From positions 1 through 47,602 of IMG/VR virus record IMGVR_UViG_3300048999_000038: 47,602 bases of DNA, one strand, 5' to 3'. Below, in pieces: positions 20,676-26,959 of the stretch. Below the pieces are notes generated by a model, which saw nothing but the letters and a program-made list of their open reading frames with translations, was not told where the DNA came from and did not search any database. The DNA is from a virus. Position numbers and translations under genes: made by a program. Position 1 is the first letter of the stretch. Each line of letters starts with the position of its first letter.

Positions 20676-21211
20676 GTCAGCGCTGGCCGGCGAGCCTGAC
20701 GGAGTGCGAGTACGGCACACACCACCACGGCGGTGATCGCAAGCTTGCCGATCACTTGCCCGGCGAATGCCTGCTCGGGACGAAACCCAGGGATGAATAG
20801 CCGTAGCGTCGGCGCGGCCAGCGCTAGGAAAACCACGGTGTCGATCACGGTTCCGACCATGTTGGAGACCAGGGCGGCGCGAACGTACCCGCGACGCCGA
20901 AGGGGCGTGTAGACGGCGAAGTCGGCGAACTCCGAGAGTAGGAACGCAACGGCGGAGGCGAGGGCGATACCAGCCGCACCGACCGCCAGCGACAGCGCGC
21001 CACCCGCGACGATCGCCAGTGCTACCCAGATCTTCCCGGCCGCATCCTGGAGCGCGTCCCGCAGGATGAACGCCAGCCCTGCGAAGTAGGTCCCAGCCGT
21101 GGCCGTGAGCCCGAACCCGACTGGCCACACGCCGTACCGGCTGGTGACATAGTTCGCCGCCAGAATCGTCGAGACGAACGCGGCAGCCACAGCGAGTTTT
21201 CTGAACATCAT
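20672..21211 (-). CDS. yhhQ: VUT-family (YhhQ-like) queuosine precursor transporter (179 aa)
   Basis: About six hydrophobic helices with the VUT family signature: FLLSEFADFAVYTPLRRRG and LVSNMVGTVIDTVVF (S-N-x-x-G-x-x-x-D-T-x-x-F). Family members import 7-deazaguanine precursors such as preQ0 or preQ1 across the cytoplasmic membrane. I chose ATG 21211, which overlaps the previous stop (ATGA) and has AGGAGG at correct spacing; ATG 21217 is too close to the SD. Coupling to the DpdA gene makes a supply-and-insert pair. No precursor-synthesis gene (FolE, QueC, QueD, QueE) is visible, so the phage appears to depend on salvage. Confidence 0.86.
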   Translation of the reverse strand: MMFRKLAVAAAFVSTILAANYVTSRYGVWPVGFGLTATAGTYFAGLAFILRDALQDAAGKIWVALAIVAGGALSLAVGAAGIALASAVAFLLSEFADFAVYTPLRRRGYVRAALVSNMVGTVIDTVVFLALAAPTLRLFIPGFRPEQAFAGQVIGKLAITAVVVCAVLALRQARRPALT

Positions 21212-21603
21212 TTCCATACCTCCTGGAAGTCCGGGTGATCGGCGTAGACCGATACCAGTGCGCGCATGATGGGCGAGGTCGGCGGGTCGTCACCGAACAC
21301 CTTCCGGTACTCCTGCTCCGTGGCCCACCGGATCTGCTGCGTCATTTTGAACGTCCAGGAGTCGAGGTCGGACGGGTCCGTCCGCACCAGCTCGGGCGGG
21401 CGCTCCACTAGGACCGGCCACTGTTCGTGCAGCTCGACGATCTTCCGCTTCGCCGCGATGTCAGCCAGCATCTCATCGACCAGCCGTTGCTCGAAGTGGA
21501 ACAGCGGCACGTCGTCCCCCTCGTCCTCGCGTCGCTTCTGCGCACGCCACCCAGACTCCAGCTCGTGCAGGCGAGCTAGATAGAACTCGCCGATCGCCGA
21601 CAT
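21208..21603 (-). CDS. DUF6221-like protein (131 aa)
   Basis: The pattern MSAIGEFYLARLHELE, later MLADIAAKRKIVELHEQW, and a C-terminal VSVYADHPDFQEVW matches my memory of the actinobacterial DUF6221 family (residue-initial helix, then AAKR-x-I-x-x-x-H, then ALA-x-x-Y-x-DHPD). The function of that family is unknown. ATG 21603 overlaps the previous stop (TGATG); a GTG one codon earlier is an alternative. It lies immediately before the transporter and DpdA genes, to which it is coupled. Confidence 0.82.
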   Translation of the reverse strand: MSAIGEFYLARLHELESGWRAQKRREDEGDDVPLFHFEQRLVDEMLADIAAKRKIVELHEQWPVLVERPPELVRTDPSDLDSWTFKMTQQIRWATEQEYRKVFGDDPPTSPIMRALVSVYADHPDFQEVWK

Positions 21604-22307
21604 CACTCCCACCTTCCTTCCTGCGGCCACAGGCGCCCGCCTGCGAGCCTGTAGACCCCGGCGGGCACGTCGCCCCATTCCGGCCGATGTTCGGCCTCCC
21701 AGCGGTCCAGAGCGGCGCGTAGGGCGTCACCTAGGTCCGGTGCCGTCCACACTGGCCGGAGCGGGCCCGCGTCGATCGGGTTCCACGGGGCGTAGAGGTC
21801 GCGAACGAACGGTGTCCAAGTCTGGCCGTTGTCGTCGGACAGGGCCAGGTCCAGGTCGATGATGGTCCTCGGGGCGTAGCCGGGGCGGGGCCGCTGGATC
21901 ACCCGCACCAGGGCATCCGCATACCACCAGCCGTGCTTGCGCTCCAGTTTCCTGCCCGCCACGATCAACCCGGTGTACGGGACGCCAACCTCAGCCTTGC
22001 GCCGGACCATCTCCGACGACTCGCCGTACCGATAACCAGCCTTCTCCTCGACGCGAGTAACCGGGCCGGCCCACGGGTCAGTCGGGTGCTCCACCTGCAT
22101 GGTGGAGCGGCGCTGGCCGAAGCGGACCACCACCTGTCGCAACTCGCGAACCTCAGTAGCTGGATCATTCTTGATCGTGCCCACCGTCACCCGGCGACGG
22201 AGAGACGCGGCCAGATCGCCGCGCGCCCGGCGACCGGCGTTCTTCGCCCGCCAGATCTTCACGCCGCCGTCCGCCTGGTATACAACCCCGTAGTCGGTGA
22301 GGTTCAT
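21603..22307 (-). CDS. hypothetical protein (234 aa)
   Basis: The start at 22307 overlaps the previous stop (ATGA). It is mixed alpha/beta with basic N-terminus (GVKIWRAKNAGRRARGDLAA), a central region (YTGLIVAGRKLERKHGWWYA) and a C-terminal part rich in Trp (WTPFVRDLYAPWNPIDAG, YRLAGGRLWPQEGRWE). I do not recognise a family. It is upstream in the same coupled chain as DUF6221, transporter and DpdA, so a part in that pathway cannot be excluded. Confidence 0.7.
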   Translation of the reverse strand: MNLTDYGVVYQADGGVKIWRAKNAGRRARGDLAASLRRRVTVGTIKNDPATEVRELRQVVVRFGQRRSTMQVEHPTDPWAGPVTRVEEKAGYRYGESSEMVRRKAEVGVPYTGLIVAGRKLERKHGWWYADALVRVIQRPRPGYAPRTIIDLDLALSDDNGQTWTPFVRDLYAPWNPIDAGPLRPVWTAPDLGDALRAALDRWEAEHRPEWGDVPAGVYRLAGGRLWPQEGRWE

Positions 22308-22519
22308 CGCGCCTTCTTCGGGTAGATCTTGCGGAGTGTCGCGAGCATGTCCCGCAGTGCCGTCTTCGCGGCGGCGGACAGGCTGGGTTCGGTGGACCGG
22401 GTGGCGCGCTGGGCGACCAGCACCAGATCCGTGAGGAACCGGCCCCGCGTCCGGTCGTACCGGAGGGCCAGCGCGATCAGTTCGCTCCAGTCGGCTTCGG
22501 TCCAGGCCGGCTCGGTCAT
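22304..22519 (-). CDS. hypothetical helical protein (71 aa)
   Basis: The ATG at 22519 overlaps the previous stop (ATGA). The sequence TEADWSELIALALRYDRTRG and AAAKTALRDMLATLRKIYPK is nearly all helix and basic at the end. No family is recognised. Confidence 0.68.
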   Translation of the reverse strand: MTEPAWTEADWSELIALALRYDRTRGRFLTDLVLVAQRATRSTEPSLSAAAKTALRDMLATLRKIYPKKAR

Positions 22520-22974
22520 CGGTGGTCACCCATCACGTTCGACTGGATGACAGCGGACCGTGCCGCCGCCTCCAGGGTCGCGCCGTGCTCGGTGACCGCA
22601 GCGAGCCGCATCCACGGCGTCGCGGTCTCCGCCTGCCCGTGGTGCTTGACGTGCAGGCGCATCCGCCACTGGCCCGGGCCGTGCTCGGACAGCTCAGTGC
22701 GGATCGCGGCATCCAGCACCACATCGTTCTGCACCTCGACCGCAGAGTGCTCGTCAACCTCAGCGAGCGCCTCACGGTTGTGACCGCAGCAGTAGAAGAA
22801 CATGCGGCCCAGCCAGGAGCCGGGCTCGGCGACCAGCGGGTAGGAGGGGGCGCCTCCAGCGCCCAGGATGCGCAGGTCGAGGCGGTGCGTCGCAGGCTGT
22901 CCACACGCCACGGTCACGCCGTACGGCTGGTCGATCTCGTTCCACGCGATCGTCTGGAACTGGCAGGTAGGCAT
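22516..22974 (-). CDS. hypothetical protein with Cys/His motifs (152 aa)
   Basis: The start ATG at 22974 has GGGGGAG upstream. Residues 1-70 (MPTCQFQTIAWNEIDQPYGV, VACGQPATHRLDL, FYCCGHNREALAEVD) hold C-x-x-H-type pairs that recall small actinomycete zinc-finger proteins used to recognise host targets. The rest forms amphipathic strands and helices. Function is unknown. Confidence 0.68.
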   Translation of the reverse strand: MPTCQFQTIAWNEIDQPYGVTVACGQPATHRLDLRILGAGGAPSYPLVAEPGSWLGRMFFYCCGHNREALAEVDEHSAVEVQNDVVLDAAIRTELSEHGPGQWRMRLHVKHHGQAETATPWMRLAAVTEHGATLEAAARSAVIQSNVMGDHR

Positions 22975-22975
22975 G

Positions 22976-23308
22976 TCACTCCCCCCGGCAAGCGTCGCGG
23001 GCAGCCGTGTACTGGTCGAGCTGACCCGACAAGACATTGCTCAGCGGGCCCATCTTCGCCGACGCCGTCTCGATACCCGATACGTCGAAGTTCGACGCGG
23101 CGGTGAGCACCTCCGAGACGACATCGAACCCGTCGCCCGCCGTACGGATCGACGCATCCGCCTGGTTCAGCGCGTTCAAGCACGACGTCGAGGCGTGCTG
23201 GGCGGGCTGGTTGGCCGGTTCGCTGTAGTACTGACCGGCGACCCCGAGAGCGATGCCGCCGAGGAGGCCCGCCACCACGAGTACTACCGCCTTGATGTTC
23301 CTGTTCAT
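22976..23308 (-). CDS. membrane-anchored periplasmic helical protein (110 aa)
   Basis: The N-terminus MNRNIKAVVLVVAGLLGGIA is one uncleaved membrane anchor or signal. The external domain is helical with two Cys residues (STSCLNALNQADASI, AARDACRGE) that could form a disulphide. Similar short secreted helical proteins occur in actinomycete phages. A CCACGAC box (23323-23329) precedes the SD AGGAG. A cell-surface role is likely from topology; the task is unknown. Confidence 0.75.
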   Translation of the reverse strand: MNRNIKAVVLVVAGLLGGIALGVAGQYYSEPANQPAQHASTSCLNALNQADASIRTAGDGFDVVSEVLTAASNFDVSGIETASAKMGPLSNVLSGQLDQYTAARDACRGE

Positions 23309-23309
23309 G

Positions 23310-23546
23310 TCAGTTCTCCTGTGTCGTGGTTGGTTCGGCGATAACGGCGCCGGTCCGGAGTTGCCTTACCCGTTCGCGCCGGGCGGCGCGTGCGGCCCTT
23401 TCGGTGTAGCGGACCAGGGCGTCCCGGACAACCTCCGAGAGATTCTCGTCCCTGGCATTCGCGGTGGTCTTCGCTGCCTCCCAGATCTCATCAGGGACGC
23501 GCACCGCGTGCAGGCGGTGGCCCTTGTACGGCGGCTTGGTGCTCAC
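23310..23546 (-). CDS. ribbon-helix-helix regulator (78 aa)
   Basis: The GTG at 23546 overlaps the previous stop (GTGA). The sequence LHAVRVPDEIWEAAKTTANA, then ENLSEVVRDALVRYTERAAR, is an Arc/CopG ribbon-helix-helix, with a basic C-terminal extension (RRERVRQLRTG). It is a paralogue in pattern of the protein at 5824-5982. It probably binds a dyad operator as a dimer; the nearby GTGTAGCTACAC sites are candidates. It is coupled to an HTH gene. Confidence 0.82.
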   Translation of the reverse strand: MSTKPPYKGHRLHAVRVPDEIWEAAKTTANARDENLSEVVRDALVRYTERAARAARRERVRQLRTGAVIAEPTTTQEN

Positions 23547-23926
23547 GCTTCCTCCAGGCAGCAATCGAAGTCGCCCGACGGTTCCGCGAGCGCGGCAGAG
23601 TGGTCGATCAGGACTCGGTGGTCACTGACCTGACCTCGGTCGAGGGATGCGGCGTCCAGTGCGGACACGAGGGCGCCCCAACGGCGCTGGGCCTCCTGGC
23701 GGGTCGTGCCGGTGCCGCGAGCGATCTCCGCCCAAGACCGGCCGTAGATGGTGCGCTGACCGTGGATCGCTCGCGCGATCGCCAGCTCCAGCGCATCGGC
23801 CGCTGCGATCATCTGCGCCAGCTCGGGCTCATCCGCGTGCGTCACCCGTTTCGCCCACGAACGCATCATGCGGGCCACCATCTTGCCGTAGTCGAGCGTC
23901 TCGACCGGGCCGCGTGCTCGGGACAT
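23543..23926 (-). CDS. helix-turn-helix DNA-binding protein (127 aa)
   Basis: The start ATG at 23926 has AAGGAG upstream. Residues about 55-90 (HGQRTIYGRSWAEIARGTGT, then TRQEAQRRWG) form a helix-turn-helix of the sort found in actinomycete regulators and phage proteins. The N-terminus is basic and helical. It is co-translated with a ribbon-helix-helix regulator, giving a two-regulator cassette just downstream of the repeated operators. It is a candidate immunity or early-gene regulator. Confidence 0.72.
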   Translation of the reverse strand: MSRARGPVETLDYGKMVARMMRSWAKRVTHADEPELAQMIAAADALELAIARAIHGQRTIYGRSWAEIARGTGTTRQEAQRRWGALVSALDAASLDRGQVSDHRVLIDHSAALAEPSGDFDCCLEEA

Positions 23927-24001
23927 CAGGAACTCCTTCGTTACGGTGGTAGAACTCCGGTGACCGGGGGGCGCGTTCCCCAGCCCGGTCACCGGAGGCT
24001 T

Positions 24002-24136
24002 TCAGCGGGGCTCGTGGACCTCGGTCGAGTTGTCGGGGCAGTGGTCGTAGGTGCCGCCCTCGTCACCGGAGAGGCTGTCGACCCAGAGGTCGCCTTCGAG
24101 TTCGATGGATGCTGAGCAGTGGCGGCAGGTGTTCAT
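24002..24136 (-). CDS. zinc-ribbon mini-protein (44 aa)
   Basis: Hand-translated frame. It starts MNTCRHCSASIELEGDLWVD and contains YDHCPDN later, giving CxxC and HC pairs for a zinc site. It has an SD (GAGGAG), a CCACGAC box (24151-24157) and a strong promoter at 24169-24197 with two operator copies, so it is the first gene of the transcript carrying the two regulators. Function is unknown. Confidence 0.75.
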   Translation of the reverse strand: MNTCRHCSASIELEGDLWVDSLSGDEGGTYDHCPDNSTEVHEPR

Positions 24137-24158
24137 TGTGGGCTCCTCGCGTCGTGGT

Positions 24159-24197
24159 GTGTAGCTACAAGCTAGCCGCTGTGTAGCTACACGTCAA
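24159..24197 (-). promoter_or_regulatory. promoter with paired GTGTAGCTACAC operators
   Basis: On the minus strand the -35 TTGACG (24197-24192), a 17-base spacer and the -10 TAGCTT (24174-24169) form a near-consensus promoter. A perfect dyad GTGTAGCTACAC (24181-24192) sits in the spacer, and a second with one mismatch at 24159-24170 covers the -10. Their centres are 22 bases apart, two helical turns. This suggests cooperative repression of the downstream regulator operon. Confidence 0.75.
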
Positions 24198-24233
24198 GGC
24201 TAGCGGGCAAACCCGACCCGATAGTGGTCTTCC

Positions 24234-24677
24234 TCAGCCGGATGAGGAGGCAGTACGCACCGGAAGACGGCAGTCCTGGCAGGGGTTGGCCGTCCAGGGA
24301 ATCTCGTCACCGCAGATGGCCGGCTCGGCTGGCGGGGTCTCCTCGCCAGGCAGGGCCGAAGGAGCGAGCGGCGCAGGCTCAGACAGCGCGGCATGGCAGC
24401 TCGGGCACAGATCGAAGCGGTGCACTGAGGTGTCCGTTGCGCCTTGATAGATCGGGAACCTTTCCGAGTGACGCACCCAGCCGAGCCGGCGGGCCGTTGC
24501 TCGGGTCTTCTGTGAGCTGACCTCAGTCGGCGCCACCATGGCGCACTTCGCACGCAGCGCGTCCCGCCCTGACCGATCAACCCGGATCTCGGCGTGCGTC
24601 TTTCCGGCTACCCGCTCCCGATACATCAGCAGGCTGGGGCCCTCGCAGGCCAGCGCGTACGTCTTGATGAGGGTCAT
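24234..24677 (-). CDS. hypothetical protein with Cys pairs (147 aa)
   Basis: The start ATG at 24677 has GAGGA and a CCACGAC box (24692-24698); the 27-base leader is almost identical to that of the gene at 24136. The N-terminal half is alpha/beta (TLIKTYALACEGPSLLMYRE). The later part has FDLCPSCHAALSEP and TANPCQDCRLPV, which should bind zinc. It could be a nucleic-acid-binding early protein. The family is not recognised. Confidence 0.7.
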   Translation of the reverse strand: MTLIKTYALACEGPSLLMYRERVAGKTHAEIRVDRSGRDALRAKCAMVAPTEVSSQKTRATARRLGWVRHSERFPIYQGATDTSVHRFDLCPSCHAALSEPAPLAPSALPGEETPPAEPAICGDEIPWTANPCQDCRLPVRTASSSG

Positions 24678-24756
24678 CGTGGGGTCCTCGCGTCGTGGTG
24701 TGGTGGTGGCCGGGTGGCCTTGGTCCGGCCCGTAGGCCGGGGAGACTGCGACCCGA

Positions 24757-24948
24757 TCAGGGGAGCTTTTTCAGGCACCTCGGGCAGTCGATGATGGACC
24801 CCTCCTGGGTGACGAGCCTGTGCCTGAATGCGCGAACTCCGCAGAGTGTGGGGTTAGCGCCACTCTCTCTGTCGCCTTTGCCTGACGCAGCGGGCGCATG
24901 GCGGGCAAGCCCGAGGCCGGCGGTGATGTACGTGCTCGTCGTGGTCAT
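24757..24948 (-). CDS. hypothetical protein on a leaderless transcript (63 aa)
   Basis: The ATG at 24948 (MTTTSTYITAGLGLARHAPA) lies only 7 bases after the -10 of the promoter at 24956-24985, so translation is probably leaderless. The end has IIDCPRCLKKLP, one CxxC pair. It is the first gene after the lysis-cassette terminator and so marks the start of the early region. Confidence 0.65.
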   Translation of the reverse strand: MTTTSTYITAGLGLARHAPAASGKGDRESGANPTLCGVRAFRHRLVTQEGSIIDCPRCLKKLP

Positions 24949-24955
24949 GGGCAAG

Positions 24956-24985
24956 ACGATAGACCCATGTGTAGCTACACGTCAA
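24956..24985 (-). promoter_or_regulatory. early promoter with GTGTAGCTACAC operator
   Basis: A -35 TTGACG (24985-24980), an 18-base spacer and a -10 TATCGT (24961-24956) on the minus strand. The spacer contains the third perfect copy of the dyad GTGTAGCTACAC (24969-24980), in the same position relative to the -35 as at 24181-24192. It drives leaderless expression of the 63-residue gene. The same regulator should act at both promoters. Confidence 0.7.
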
Positions 24986-24989
24986 GACA

Positions 24990-25025
24990 GAAGAAAGCCC
25001 CGGCCGAACCATGGCGGCCGGGGCT
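24990..25025 (-). terminator. intrinsic terminator after the lysis cassette
   Basis: A perfect 11-bp inverted repeat AGCCCCGGCCG (24996-25006) and CGGCCGGGGCT (25015-25025) with an 8-base loop. On the minus strand it is followed by TTTCTTC, a U-rich tract in the RNA. It lies directly downstream of the last lysis-cassette gene and just upstream of the early promoter, so it separates late from early transcription. Confidence 0.88.
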
Positions 25026-25035
25026 CCTCGATAGC

Positions 25036-25347
25036 TCAGCCGAAGGGTGCCGGGTCGGAGCGCACCAGCTCGACCGGCGTACCGTTCGGGATGTTCTTCG
25101 CGCCGTCGAACGCCTCCAGTTGCGGAGAGTCCAAGTCCGGCTTGATCGCACCCACGGCAGCATTCGGCGTAACTTGCCCCTCCGTGTACTTCGACCAGGC
25201 CACTTGGACGCCACCCAGCACCAGCAGGGCGACACCCAGCACCTTGACCGGTACGACGTCGGCGAGCGCCGCACCGCCACCGACGAAGGTCAGGCCAGCG
25301 AGAACACTGTTCATGATGAGGACGGGCCTCGGGTCGTTCGCGGTCAC
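25036..25347 (-). CDS. probable holin, two membrane helices (103 aa)
   Basis: The GTG start at 25347 overlaps the endolysin stop (GTGA). Two hydrophobic segments (VLIMNSVLAGLTFVGGGAAL and VPVKVLGVALLVLGGVQVAW) are followed by a polar C-terminal tail of about 45 residues. Small two-helix proteins directly after the endolysin are usually holins, which form the membrane holes that release or trigger the lysin. The assignment rests on topology and position, because two other small membrane genes lie upstream. Confidence 0.72.
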   Translation of the reverse strand: MTANDPRPVLIMNSVLAGLTFVGGGAALADVVPVKVLGVALLVLGGVQVAWSKYTEGQVTPNAAVGAIKPDLDSPQLEAFDGAKNIPNGTPVELVRSDPAPFG

Positions 25348-25562
25348 GGTGCGAGCTTCTTGATGAGGTCTTGGACCTGCGTCTCCAGGTTGTTGACCTC
25401 GGCGGCCAGCGCGTCGTCGCGGGCCTTGTCGGCGGCGGAGCGCTGGTCGTCCTTCGTCTGCATCCACACCGTCAGCGTGTTGCGGATGTCCTTGTACCGG
25501 GCCGCGTCGGCGGCCTCCTTCGTCTTCAGAAGCTGGATGATCGTGGCGCCTTCGCCTGCCAT
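25344..25562 (-). CDS. possible internal translation product of the endolysin (72 aa)
   Basis: Within the endolysin gene an in-frame ATG at 25562 (MAGEGATIIQLLKTKEAADA) follows GAGAGGA with 7 bases spacing, a good SD, and lies exactly at the junction between the amidase and the coiled-coil region. Some phage lysins are known to make a separate C-terminal subunit from such starts and to assemble with it. This product would be all helical. The start is seen; its use is inferred. Confidence 0.45.
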   Translation of the reverse strand: MAGEGATIIQLLKTKEAADAARYKDIRNTLTVWMQTKDDQRSAADKARDDALAAEVNNLETQVQDLIKKLAP

Positions 25563-26207
25563 GTCGTCTTCCTCTCTCGCGGGCCAGTTCCCTGGCCCAG
25601 CCTTCAGTGCGGCGTCAACGTCACGCCTGAACAGATACATCGCTACATGGCCCGGGTCGTTCTTCCGGCTGGTCCATTCCTTGTGGCCGATGACGCGGTG
25701 CGCGCCCCAGCCGTAGAAGTCGCAGACGGCGACGGCGCCGAGGACGGCGGACACCCACATCTCCGTCGACGGGGCGTGTGAGCCGTCATACCGCAGCTCG
25801 TTGCCGTACAGGTGCGTGTTGCCGTTGACGTTGTCCGGGCCCGGCTTCAACTCAACCGAGGACCAGCCGTAGTCCTTCGCCTTCATGTGGTTCAGGGTCG
25901 TCAGCGACCCCATGCCGGCGTGGTTGGCTCGCTCGTTCGCGATCAGCCAGAAGTCGCCATCACGGTCGGTCGAGAAGTTGCACAGCGGCGGCGGCACATC
26001 TCCGGGCCGGCCGACGTTGGCCAGAAAGTTCAGGTAGTCGTCGGACTGGCCTTCGCCGCCGGTGTGGTGAATCAGTACGCCCTGAGGGTCACTGATCGAG
26101 CCCGGCCCGTACCCTCTGGTCTGCCACCCCGGGTAGAGCTTCAGACGGGCGCCCAGCCACTTCCTGAGCTGGGCCTGTTCCTGCGTTGGAGTCATCGCGG
26201 TCGCCAT
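25344..26207 (-). CDS. endolysin: N-acetylmuramoyl-L-alanine amidase (287 aa)
   Basis: Cleaves the amide bond between muramic acid and the stem peptide. Residues about 20-205 are an Amidase_2/PGRP domain: VLIHHTGGEGQSDDY (H47 or H48 zinc ligand), NERANHAGMG, YGNELRYDG, and AHRVIGHKEWTSRKNDPG (H175, K176, D184). Residues 215-287 are a polar helix and coiled coil instead of a usual wall-binding domain. ATG 26207 was chosen because TAGGAG lies 7 bases upstream. No signal peptide, so release needs a holin. An internal start may yield the C-terminal part separately. Confidence 0.92.
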   Translation of the reverse strand: MATAMTPTQEQAQLRKWLGARLKLYPGWQTRGYGPGSISDPQGVLIHHTGGEGQSDDYLNFLANVGRPGDVPPPLCNFSTDRDGDFWLIANERANHAGMGSLTTLNHMKAKDYGWSSVELKPGPDNVNGNTHLYGNELRYDGSHAPSTEMWVSAVLGAVAVCDFYGWGAHRVIGHKEWTSRKNDPGHVAMYLFRRDVDAALKAGPGNWPAREEDDMAGEGATIIQLLKTKEAADAARYKDIRNTLTVWMQTKDDQRSAADKARDDALAAEVNNLETQVQDLIKKLAP

Positions 26208-26216
26208 GGGCAACTC

Positions 26217-26576
26217 CTACTCATTGTCGGCGGCGTCTTCAGCAAGCCGCCGCCGTAGCCGCACATCAGCGAAGGCGTTCACGATCCACAACACCTGCAC
26301 ACCAGTGAACGTGGACAGAGACAGATACGGCAATGCGTCTCGTGAGATCAGGATAACCGAGCCGGTGACGACGTAGCCGACAGCGGCAACCACCCGGCAG
26401 ATTGAGGTACGCAGCAGGCCTCGGTGGATCCGGGAGGCCGGGCCGGTCGAGGCGATGGGCCACTTGAATAGCAACGTCAGGAGCGCCCCCGACTGGATGG
26501 CGAGACTGACGAGGCTGACAACCACGAACAGGGCGGCGAGGATATCGACCGCGACACTACTAACCGAGACGATCAT
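26217..26576 (-). CDS. membrane protein with three helices, holin-like (119 aa)
   Basis: The start at 26576 overlaps the previous stop (ATGA). Hydrophobic segments occur near residues 8-36 (VDILAALFVVVSLVSLAIQS), 60-78 (RVVAAVGYVVTGSVILIS) and 84-102 (YLSLSTFTGVQVLWIVNAFA), with a charged C-terminus (RLRRRLAEDAADNE). It lies just before the endolysin, so it may be a holin or holin regulator. No family is certain. Confidence 0.7.
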   Translation of the reverse strand: MIVSVSSVAVDILAALFVVVSLVSLAIQSGALLTLLFKWPIASTGPASRIHRGLLRTSICRVVAAVGYVVTGSVILISRDALPYLSLSTFTGVQVLWIVNAFADVRLRRRLAEDAADNE

Positions 26577-26959
26577 CGGGGCGGCAAGCCGTGGATCTCG
26601 CGGTACAGGCCGGTCACTTCGACCTCCAGCTCCCGGATGCGCCTGTTCGACGCCTCGACCTTGCGGGTGCAGTCCTCCTCCAGCCGCCGGAACTTCTCCG
26701 CATACTCAGCTTCCAGCTTCCTGAACTTCTCTGCGTATTCTTTCTCGACCTCACCGACTCGCTTGACGGACGCGTCTCTCTCCTCCTTCATGACAGCCGT
26801 AATGCCCTGCCAGGACACGACGTCTGTGGCGGCGGCGGCGGCCTGCGCCGTGGCGTTCTCGCCCTTCGTCTTCCTGCGCAGCAGGTAGAGGGGCAGCCCT
26901 ATCGAGGACGCGACAGCTACCAGGATCCCCAGGAATCCCACCAGTTCGGTGTTCGTCAT
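26573..26959 (-). CDS. single-helix membrane protein with coiled coil (128 aa)
   Basis: One N-terminal helix (VGFLGILVAVASSIGLPLYL) is followed by basic residues and a heptad-rich coiled coil (EVEKEYAEKFRKLEAEYAEK, then EASNRRIRELEVEVTGLYRE). The DNA for the two EKEYAEKF/EAEYAEKF units is a local duplication. It resembles the DUF2746-type actinophage membrane proteins and is spanin-like in layout, though actinobacterial phages rarely need a classic spanin. It is probably a lysis accessory. Confidence 0.7.
   Translation of the reverse strand: MTNTELVGFLGILVAVASSIGLPLYLLRRKTKGENATAQAAAAATDVVSWQGITAVMKEERDASVKRVGEVEKEYAEKFRKLEAEYAEKFRRLEEDCTRKVEASNRRIRELEVEVTGLYREIHGLPPR

Noticed and set aside
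24725-24740. hairpin CCGGCC-CGTA-GGCCGG in the gap before the 147-residue gene
   Set aside because: It has neither a U-tract nor a position that would sequester the SD; it may be only GC-rich chance.
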